Positions 1-10,800 of a DNA stretch of 64,000 nucleotides are shown here, piece by piece. The notes beneath the pieces were generated by a model. It had not been told where the DNA came from. It ran no database searches and saw only the letters and a list, made by a program, of their open reading frames with translations. A program made the position numbers and the translations under genes. Each line of letters starts with the position of its first letter. Position 1 is the stretch's first letter. This DNA comes from Shimazuella soli (GTDB lineage Bacteria; Bacillota; Bacilli; Thermoactinomycetales; Thermoactinomycetaceae), in contig NZ_JAKWBN010000008.1 in assembly GCF_022511585.1 (NCBI RefSeq), positions 1 through 64,000 on the forward strand, in the 5' to 3' direction.

Positions 1-1
1 C

Positions 2-1816
2 GCTTATGTGCAAGGAAAGGGAGAACCTGCTGTGTGGCAAAGAGACATAGCAGCGAAATTACCCGATTACATGGTACCTGCCGTGTTTCAAGTGATGGAG
101 GCTTTTCCCCTCACGGCAAATGGCAAAATCGATCGCAAAGCACTTCCTGAACCAGTGGAAACGAGAAAGCAAGCCTACGCAGCAGCGGAAACGGATACCG
201 AGGCAACGTTGATCGAGATTTGGGAATCACTGCTGGGAAGATCCCCCATTGGCATTCACGATAACTTCTTCCAACTGGGAGGGGATTCCATCCTCAGTAT
301 TCAAGTGGTTTCCCGGGCAAGAGAAAAAGGAATTTTGTTGAAACCCAAACAACTCTTTGCTCACCAAACCATTGCAACCTTGGCTCAAGTTGCCCAAACA
401 GAAGCTCCAGTGGTAGGAGAGCAGGGAATCTTAAGCGGGGAAGTACCTTTTGTGCCGATACAAAAATGGTTTTTGGAGCAGACCGAGCATCCTCATCACT
501 TTAACCAGAGCATGCTGCTGAAAGTAGGAGAGGCAAAGGAAGCATGGCTTCGACAGGCCATTCGCGAAGTAGTAAAGTACCACGATGCTTTGCGGATGCG
601 ATTTGTCCCAACAGAAACCGGTTGGAAGCAATACTACCGAGCAGAATCGGAAGAAGAACTCGAAGTAGTCGATCTGCGAGGAAAAGACCATCCCTTGGCC
701 TTGTTGGAAAAGCGAACAGAAGAAGCCCAAGCGAGCTTACATCTCTCCGAAGGACCGGTATTCCGAGCGATTTGGTTCCGCTTATCGGAGGGGGAAGGAA
801 GACTGTTTCTTCTCGCTCATCACTTGGTGATGGATGGGGTGTCTTGGCGGATCATATTAGAAGACATCGAGACGATCTACCAACAACTTGCAGCCAATAA
901 GCCTGTGCAGGTGCCGCAAAAGACTAGTTCCTATCGCCAGTGGGCGGAGTATCTTCGAAAATTTGCAACTTCGAAAGAAATCGAAAACAAAAGGGAACAG
1001 TGGCAACAAGTAAAGGATACAGTGATCCCACAGGATCAGTTTGGGAGAAATACAGAAGACTCTGTGGAACATGTACAATTGCTGTTAACGACTTCTGAAA
1101 CAGAGCAATTGTTATCCAAAACAACGGCTAGAACTCATGCAACGGTAGAAGAAATATTGCTGACGGCACTTGTCCAATCTCTACAAAAGTGGACTGGAGA
1201 AAACACTCATACCATCCATTTAGAAGGACACGGAAGAGAGGAACAAGAAGAATTAGATTTATCCCGTACTGTTGGTTGGTTTACTTCTCTTTATCCTGTG
1301 ATGTTCCGTTTACAATCAACCAGTATGGGAGAAGCAATACAAGTTGTCAAAGAAACTCTGCGTGATCGTAGCAAAGAAGCATTAAGCTATGGATTACTTA
1401 CCCACTTGCATCCGTCTCCACTTAAGCGGGTAGAGGCAGCAGTCAGCTTTAACTACTTGGGACAATTTACTCCTGTGGGTGGCAAAAGTGAAGTCTCACA
1501 ACTTCTAGAAGGGACAGCTACAGAAACTACAGGTAGAACGAGTGCTCCTGGGGCTGTGCGCCCTCATTTCATTGATATTGTAGCAGTAGTAAATGAAGGG
1601 AAAATACGAATTACATGGTTGTATAGTCAAAATATCCACAATAAAACGACCATGGAATTGTTGAAGCAACATTTCCATTCCAAATTACAAAATCTGATTT
1701 CTGGAAAAGAAAAAAATGTTGGAATAACAGCATCTGATTTTCCAGAGTCGAATCTTTCCAAAAAAGATATGCAGAAAGTTCTTCAACTTCTACAAAAAAA
1801 ATCGAAGGGGAGATAA
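2..1816 (+). CDS. Nonribosomal peptide synthetase, C-terminal part (A end, PCP, E)
   Basis: The frame is open from base 2, so the gene starts upstream of the window. What is visible is the end of an adenylation domain (core A10 TANGKIDRK, with the invariant lysine), a peptidyl carrier domain (DNFFQLGGDSIL, serine near base 290) and an epimerization domain. The E domain has HHLVMDGVSW near base 820 and EGHGRE near base 1222, followed by the RTVGWF motif. A module ending in E passes a D-configured residue to the next protein, whose first domain is a condensation domain. The stop is 2 bases before the next gene's TTG, so the two synthetases are co-transcribed. The substrate of this module cannot be read because its specificity pocket lies outside the window. 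Confidence 0.95.
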   Translation, partial: AYVQGKGEPAVWQRDIAAKLPDYMVPAVFQVMEAFPLTANGKIDRKALPEPVETRKQAYAAAETDTEATLIEIWESLLGRSPIGIHDNFFQLGGDSILSIQVVSRAREKGILLKPKQLFAHQTIATLAQVAQTEAPVVGEQGILSGEVPFVPIQKWFLEQTEHPHHFNQSMLLKVGEAKEAWLRQAIREVVKYHDALRMRFVPTETGWKQYYRAESEEELEVVDLRGKDHPLALLEKRTEEAQASLHLSEGPVFRAIWFRLSEGEGRLFLLAHHLVMDGVSWRIILEDIETIYQQLAANKPVQVPQKTSSYRQWAEYLRKFATSKEIENKREQWQQVKDTVIPQDQFGRNTEDSVEHVQLLLTTSETEQLLSKTTARTHATVEEILLTALVQSLQKWTGENTHTIHLEGHGREEQEELDLSRTVGWFTSLYPVMFRLQSTSMGEAIQVVKETLRDRSKEALSYGLLTHLHPSPLKRVEAAVSFNYLGQFTPVGGKSEVSQLLEGTATETTGRTSAPGAVRPHFIDIVAVVNEGKIRITWLYSQNIHNKTTMELLKQHFHSKLQNLISGKEKNVGITASDFPESNLSKKDMQKVLQLLQKKSKGR

Positions 1817-1818
1817 GG

Positions 1819-4800
1819 TTGGAAGAAAATGATGTATCTTTAAATCTTGAAGATATGTATACTCTCACACCACTACAACACGGAATGTTACTGCATTCAG
1901 ATATGGCGACGAGCGATGGCATGTACATCGCTCAACTATCTTTTTCGATTCAAGGGGAGTTTCAGTTCCCTTCTTTTCTTCAAGCATGGCAAGAGGTAAT
2001 TGATCGTCATGCTATTTTGCGCACGGCTTTTTTGTGGGGAGAAAATGTAGAGCCTCAACAGCTTGTATTTTCAGGAGTTTCCATGCCATTCATCAAAGTG
2101 GATTTGCGTCATTTGTCAAGAGAGGAACAGGCAGTTGAAATAGAAGAGACAAAAAAACGTGATCGAAAACAAAAGTTTTTATTAGACGAACCTCCATTGA
2201 TGCGTTTTACTTTTTTACAAACGGATCATGATGCTGTTACATGTATTTGGAGTTATCATCATGTTTTAATGGATGGTTGGAGTTTGCCAATTATACTTGG
2301 AGAGGTATTTCAATATTACGAAGCTATTTCTGGCGGTGAGTCTTTACATCTTCCAACTCCTAAAGCCTATCGAGATTATATTGCATGGTTAAAAAGGCAA
2401 GATCAAAAGGAAGCAAAAGCATTTTGGCAAGAAATGCTTAAAGGATATGATACTCCCCTGTCTTTACGGTTTGATCGCAACGAGACAAAAGAACAAGGTT
2501 ACCAATATATCACGAAGATGTTATCTCAAGAAATGACAAGTCATATCCAAGAAATGGGAAAAAGACATGGGTTAACTATTAGTACGATACTTCAAGCTGC
2601 ATGGGGATTACTGTTAGGAAGGACACATTATACAGAGGATGTGTTGTTTGGAGCAACCTCATCTGGTCGTCCTACGGACTTAGCAGGCTCAGAAAATATG
2701 GTGGGATTGTTTATTAATACAGCGCCCGTTCGTGTTACCTTAACATCCGAAACTATATTGACATGGCTTCTAAATCTTCAAGCCAGACAAGTAGAGGCCA
2801 GAGAATATTCATTCTCATCATTAGTTGATATACAGAGTTGGAGTGAGATTCCACGAGGTTCTCATTTATTTGAAAGTATTGTCGTCGTCGAAAACTATCC
2901 AATTGGCCAACATGCAACCAATGAATACGCAAAATGGCGTATAACAGAGGTTGATGGGAGAGAAGAAACTCACTATCCAATAACTTTAGTCTGTACGCCT
3001 GGCGAAAAAATGCAAGTAAAAATTATGTACCAAGCTGATCGATTTGCTCGATCTACTATCGAAGATATTTTATTACGTTTGGTTATTATTTTGGAACAGA
3101 TGGTTTACCATCCGGAGCAAAAGGTTGACCAAATCTCCATTCTTACCAAACCAGAAACAAAATTAATGCTAGAAGATTGGAATCAAACAGCTGTTGCAAC
3201 AAGGTCCAAGTTCATTCACCAATGGTTTGAAGAACAAGTGAAACGAACTCCTCATCAGATTGCCGTTACTTGGGGACATGATTCTCTTACATACGAGCAA
3301 TTAAATCAAAAATCCAATCAGTTAGCTCATTACTTGATCTCAGCAGGGATCAGTCGAGAAAAAATCGTCGCTGTCCTGCTTCCCAGATCTACTGATTTGC
3401 TTGTTAGTTTGCTGGCAATTTTAAAAGCAGGTGGAGCATATGTGCCACTTGATCCTAAGTATCCAAAAGATCGTATTGCCTATATGCTAGAAGATTCCGA
3501 TGCTCAGATTGTGCTAACAACAGAGCAACTATCTTCTCTCATAACTACAAACACGACTACGTGCTGTATCGACAGATTGGATTTGAGAGGCAAAGCAACT
3601 AACAATCCTAATCTAGACGGTACTGCAAATCAACTCGCTTATGTCATTTATACTTCAGGATCAACAGGAAAACCAAAAGGAGTCATGGTTGAGCATCATA
3701 GTGTTTCTATGTTATTTAGTTGGGCTTATGGGCAGTTTCATCCTGACGAATATAGTGGAGTTCTCGCATCTACGTCCATCTGCTTTGATTTATCTGTGTT
3801 TGAGTTGTTTTTTCCTCTGAGCTGTGGAGGAACAGTTGTCGGTGTAGAGAATGCACTGTATCTTACAACTGCCTCTGATCTGGTTCCGATCACCCTGATC
3901 AATACAGTTCCCTCAGTTGCAAATGAATTGGTTCAAATGAATGTTATACCTGATACGGTAAGAACGATAAATCTTGCAGGTGAATCGTTATCCAGAAGTC
4001 TAGTGGATGAGCTTTACTTGTTGCCTCAGATCGAGAAAGTATACAACTTATATGGTCCATCTGAGGATACCACTTACTCTACCTTTTCATTAATGGAAAG
4101 AAAGAGTAGACAGACTCCATCAATTGGTCGACCAATTGATAATACAACTGTTTATGTCTTCGATTCACAAAGACAGCCGGTCCCAGCAGGAATTCCCGGT
4201 GAGCTTTATCTAGGCGGAGAAGGTTTAACAAGAGGATATCTTAATCGTCCTGATTTAACAGACGAAAGGTATTTGCCTCATCCTCTTGATAAAGAAAAAC
4301 GAGTCTATCGAACAGGTGACTTGGTCAGGTTTGAAACAGATGGTACCCTGCAGTATATTGGCCGAGTGGATCACCAAGTGAAAATGAGAGGATATCGGAT
4401 TGAATTAGGGGAGATTGAAGCGACTTTACATGCTCATCCCAATATCAAAAAGTCGGTTGTAGTGGCAAAAGATAGCCGTCTCATTGCTTATGTTATTACG
4501 ACAGATCGAGCAACGGATTATGAGGCATATCTCACACAGTATATTCCATCTTACATGATCCCTAGTCAATTTGTTTTCTTGGATGTTTTTCCGTTAACTC
4601 CTAATGGCAAAGTAGATCGAAATAAATTGCCAGCACCTGGTCAGAGCAGTTCTCCTATACGAAAGCAAGATTTATCTCCATCTGAAGAGATAGTAGCTGG
4701 AGTTTGGGAACAAGTGCTTGGAGTAAAACCTATTCAAGCAGATGATAACTTCTTTCAGGTCGGGGGGCATTCTCTACTAGCAACGCAAGTTATTTCAAAA

Positions 4801-7800
4801 CTAGCGGAAATATGGAACAAAGAGATACCATTGACCTATATATTTGAGTTTCCTACTGTCAAAGAGCTTGCAGCCAAGATAGAGGGAACACAAAGGGAAC
4901 AGTCAGAACTTACTGCTATACCGGTATATGACCGTTCGAATCAATTTGCGCCAGCTTCTTATGGTCAGCGCAGATTGTGGTTTCTTGATCAGATTATCGA
5001 TGACCGTTCTACCTATCATCTTCCTTATGCGATAAGGATAGAAGGGACTTTTGACATACTAGCATTTCGGAGGTCCTTGCAAGCGATAGCGATTCGCCAT
5101 GAAAGCTTACGTACTACATTTACAGAACGCGAAGGGATACCAATTCAAGTCATCCATCAAGTTCCACCTATCGATTTTTCATATACAGATATCCGGCAGG
5201 AAGAAGAATCACTGGAACAATTGATCAGCCGTGCTTATCACCAGTCCTTTTCTCTTACTTCAGGTCCTTTATGGAGAGCTCATCTCTATCAAGAAACAGA
5301 AGATAAGTGGGTATTACTGTTTACGTTTCATCATATTATCATGGATGGTTGGTCGCTTGGAATTTTTGGAAATGAATTATTTCGGTTATATGAAGCCAAT
5401 TGTAGAGGAAAATCGATTGAAATCGATGCTTTACCATTGCAATACCGAGACTATAGCGCTTGGCAACAAGATTACATCCATAGTGATGATTTAAAAACTC
5501 ATCTTCACTATTGGAAAGACAAGCTCTCGGGTGTCCCTGTACTTCATTTGCCAACTGATAAAACAAGACCAGCAGAACAAACATTTCGCGGAAGAACGAA
5601 ATCTTTTGAGGTTCCGCTCTCATTGACAGAAGGTTTAAAGCAGCTGAGCAAAGAAGAAGGTGTTACTTTATACATGAGTTTGCTCGCATCTTGGCAGATT
5701 TGGTTATCTCGCTACAGTGGGCAAGAAGACATTGCAGTAGGAAGTCCAGTTGCTGGGAGAACGAGATCAGAGTTAGAAAATCTTATTGGTTTTTTTGTCA
5801 ATACACTTGTACTTCGAACAGATTTAAGTGGTAACCCTAGTTTTCAAGAATTACTTAGTCGAGTACGTCAAACCTCGATGGAAGCTTATGCAAATCAACA
5901 TGTTCCATTTGAAAAAATGGTAGATGAATTGGCTCCAGATCGAAATTTACAACAGTCGCCTTTGTTTCAAGTGATGTTTGTCTTACAAAACATGCCTGTT
6001 CAAACAGAAGGTTCGATAGATGTAAAATTGTCCCCTTTCCCATTAGAACACGAAACAGCAAAGTATGATTTAACCTTAACAATGATGGATACCCCAGAAG
6101 GCTTGCAAGGAGCTTGGGAGTATAATGCTGACTTATTTAGTGAAGTAACAATAGATCGTATGATCAAACAATATGTTCAAGTATTAGAAACTGTAGTGGC
6201 AGATCCGACGGTACCCATCCGAGAAATCTCTTTGCTTACCAGAGAAGATGAACGATTTTTTGCGGAACAAAATCAATTGATATCGAACTATCCAGCAAAA
6301 TCCATTGCTGCATTGTTTGAAGAGCAAGTATCTCTTTATCCTTCAAAAATAGCGTTGCAGTCAGCAACCGCCTCTTTAACTTATGAAGAAGTCAATCAAC
6401 AAGCAAATCAATTGGCTCACTTTTTACAGAAAAAAGGAGTACAATCTGACATAAAAGTAGGGATATGCCTTGACCGGTCTATCGAGCTTATTATAGCAAT
6501 GTTGGCAATCGTAAAAACAGGCGCAGCGTATGTACCATTTGACGTTTCTTATCCCATAGAGCGGTTTCAGTACCTCGTAACGGACTCAGAAGTGTCTTTT
6601 GTGGTGACAACGCAAAAATGGACAGATCGATTTCAAAATAAGCAAATGGATTGTTGCATGCTGGATGAAGAAGAGAGGATGATCAGACAAGAATCAACGT
6701 CTAATCTAGTAACCCAAGCAAAAATAGATTTTCTTGCTTATGTTATGTACACTTCCGGTTCGACAGGCAAGCCAAAAGGGGTAGAGATTCCACAAAAAGG
6801 CATTATTCGATTGGTGAAAAATACAGACTACGCTACTTTTTCTGCAAATGATGTGTTTTTACAATTAGCACCTGTAGCTTTTGATGCAGCCACTTTTGAA
6901 ATTTGGGGAGCACTCTTAAATGGAGCGAAGCTGGCAATCATGCCATCTGCATTACCCTCTCTTTCCGAATTGGGAAAAGCTATTCAATCCTATGAAGTTA
7001 CTACGTTATGGCTGACAGCAGGATTGTTTCGTTTGATGGTGGATCACCAATTGCATGCTCTAAAAGGATTAAAACAATTACTGACAGGTGGAGATGTGGT
7101 GTCACCAGTTCATGTTCAAAAAGTGCTCCATATGGGCGGTGTGCAGGTGATCAATGGATATGGCCCTACGGAAAATACTACTTTTAGCTGCTGTTATCAA
7201 GTGCCGCAAGATTGGTCTGGAGATGTTTTGCCAATTGGGAAACCGATAGCAGGAACAACTGCATATGTTCTAGATGATATGCTGCAACAACTGCCGGTCG
7301 GCATAGTCGGGGAGTTATATGTTGGCGGGGATGGTTTGGCAAAAGGTTATGCAAACCAACCACTACTGACGCAAGAGAGGTTTATCGAGCATGAAAAGTT
7401 TGGGCGGCTGTACCGTACAGGAGACCTTGTCCGCTATTTGTATGATGGGACAATGATGTTTTTAGGAAGAAAAGATCATCAAGTTAAAATTCGCGGCTTT
7501 CGTGTAGAATTAGGGGAAATCGAAACGACTTTGGCTCAGCTTCCGAAAGTGAAAGATGCAATTGTGATTCAAAAGGAAGGAAAGCTGATTGCTTATCTTA
7601 CTTCTTTGTCCCCGATTAATACGAATGAATTAAGAGATCAATTAGTACGTGCTCTACCTGATTACATGGTACCTGCCTCTTTTGTTTTACTTGATGAACT
7701 ACCATTGACCGAGAATGGAAAGGTGAATCGAAATGCCTTGCCATCTCCTGCCGGGATTCATATCTTGAAAGAATTGCCCCAAGGTGAGATAGAACAAAAA

Positions 7801-10800
7801 ATTGCCATCATTTGGCAAGATGTATTAGGCATTTCGATGGTCAATCGCAACGATAATTTCTTCCGTCTCGGTGGAGATTCCATTCTCAGTTTGCAGGTAG
7901 TTGCCAAAGCGACACAGCAAGGTATTGGGATCACACCAAAGCAAATGTTTCAATTTCAGACGATCGAAGAACTGGCTAAAGTAGCGATTCAAAAAGATGT
8001 CTTAGAAGTTGAACAAGGAGTAATCAAAGGTAAGGTAGACCTAACACCGATTCAATCTTGGTTTTTTGCCCAAAAACCGGCCAATGTCCATCATTTTAAT
8101 CAAGCAGTAATGGTGCAATTAAACGTTTCCCTTTCTCCGCTCCAAATTGAAGAAACTTGGCGCAAATTGCATGAGCATCATGATTCCCTTCGTCTGCAAT
8201 TTCGAAGGAAGGATGATAGCTGGCAGGCTAGTTATGGAGAAGAATCAAATATCGTTTCCATGAAAGTACATGACATCTCCAACTTCGAGGAACAAGAACA
8301 AATGGTAGAGATGAAACGTTTTGCCAATTACTATCAGCGGAGTCTCGACCTTGCTCATGGTCCTATTACGAGATTGATCTATTTTCATCTCGGAGCAGAG
8401 CGCAAACCACGCCTATTGATTATTGCTCATCATTTGGTAGTAGATGGTGTATCATGGCGGATCATTTTAGAAGATTTAGCGACACTGATCCAGCAACTGG
8501 CTGGAAGACAAGCAATGATATTGCCAGCAAAAACGACCTCTTACCAGCGTTGGGCACAGTTGGTCCAAGAAGAGAAACAGCTTAATCCAGTTTACAAGCA
8601 GATTGATTTTGAGATTCCAGTTGATCAAACTGGAGAAAATACAGAAGAGTCTAGTGAGCTAGCAACCTTTTCTTTTAGCAAGGAAGAGACGGAAAAATTA
8701 GTAAAATCATCGGCGAAAGCAGAAGATATTTTACTCACCGCTTTTGTACGTACAATAGTGAAGTGGACTTCAAATAGTAATGTATTAGTAGATTTAGAAG
8801 GACATGGGCGTGATGTTTTAGGCGATGACATCGATGTTTCAAGAACGGTGGGATGGTTTACAAAATTATATTCAGCCTCTTTCCAAGTAAAAGAAAATGT
8901 TACTGCTTTAGAAGCACTAAGATTGGTGAAAGATCAACGAAATGCAGCATTTCATCAAACCAAGTTTGGACAAACAAAGAGCATAAGTCCCGTTAATTTT
9001 AATTATTTTGGGCAGTTTCGTCAGCTGAATGAAGATACTGGTGTCCTAATCGGAACTGCAGAGACAGTAGGAGAGACAGTTCATCCAAAAATGATTCGGT
9101 CCTATATATTAGAAGGATTTGGAGTTATTTCAAAAGATCAACTCACCTTAACCCTACGCTACAGTAAAAACATTCACCGAAAAGAGACGATCGAAGAGTT
9201 ACTCTATCAATTATGCCAAGAGATTCGCATTTTAGTTTCCAAGTTAGTAGAAACTTCCGAACAAATTTATACTCCAGCTGATTTTCCATTAGCTTCTCTT
9301 TCCGCACATGAGTTTAACATGCTTCCGTCTAGAGGAGTGGAAAGTATATATCCTTTGTCACCGCTACAAAAAGGAATGCTGTTTCATTCTCAATATGCGA
9401 AGGCAAAAGGAGAGTATATCACGCAAATCGCGATGACGTTAGAAGGACAGTGGTATCCAGATAAATGGACAAATGCTTGGAAGCAATTGATTGCTCGACA
9501 TGAAATTTTGCGAACCAGCTTTTGGAGTAAGGGATTGAAAGAAGCACATCAGATCGTACATGAGAGGCTTCCAATAGAAGCAAAACACATGGATTGGCAG
9601 CAAATCGCACCAGAGGAGCAGGAAACATCTTTGGTGGATTGGCTCAAAAGAGATCAAGAAGAAGCCTTTGATCTGTCATCTGCTCCACTGATGAGAATAG
9701 CCTTTATTCGCCTAACACCAGAAAAAGTTATTATGGTGTGGACACATCATCATATTTTGTTGGATGGATGGAGTTTGCCGTTGGTTCTGCAAGAACTTAT
9801 GCAACTCTATCAGCAGAAAATATTGCCTAAATCCGCTCCTCCTTACCGCAGATATATCGAGTGGTTGAGGCAGCAGTCAACCGAAGAAGCAGAGCAATAT
9901 TGGAAAACACAGTTGAAAGGAATAACAGCGGCGACGTTGGTGAGAAAAACATATGGAACTCAATCTGCTCAGAGTGTAAAACGATTCGTAAACAAACAAT
10001 TGACAGAAGCAATTCAGCAATTTGCCAGAGAACAACGATTGACGATGAATACCGTAGTTCAAGGTGCATGGGCATTACTTCTTCAGCAAATGACTCAGCA
10101 AACAGATCTGCTGTATGGGACGACAAGTTCAGGCAGACCAGCAGAATTAACAGATAGTAACAAGATGATAGGTCTGTTTATCCAATCTCTTCCCACAAGA
10201 GTGGACTTGGATACAGACCAAAGTGTCGCAGAATGGCTGCAAACCTTACAGCTTCAGCAGCTGGAACAGCGAAAATACGAATATGTATCCCTTGTCGATA
10301 TCCAAAGTTGGAGTGATATTCCTAGAGGTACACCACTGTTTGGAACATTATTTGTATTTGAAAATTATCCGACCGCTGGATCAGAAGAAGAGCTTTCACA
10401 TGAAATTCGTATTACTGATTTGGAAGTTCAAGATCAAAGTAATGTTCCCTTGGTGCTGGTTTCTGGACCCGGAGAACAACTATTATTGAAATTCCAATAT
10501 TTATCTCCATGTTTCACCGAAATAGAAATAGAGGAATTTTTGGATGAATTGGTTCTCCTACTAGAAAAAATGATTACTGTACCAACAACACCTGTAAAAC
10601 ATCTATGTCAAACAAGTCACATAGAAAAGTTGGATAGCCCATCTTTACAAAAGTTTCGTCCCACCTCAAAGAATAAAAATTTGCTTGCAGGGATGACAAA
10701 AATTTGGGAAGAAGTTTTGTCTCAAACACCAATTGGACTTGACCAAAACTTTTTTGATCTCGGTGGTCATTCTTTTGATGCCATGGCTATTGCATCAAGA

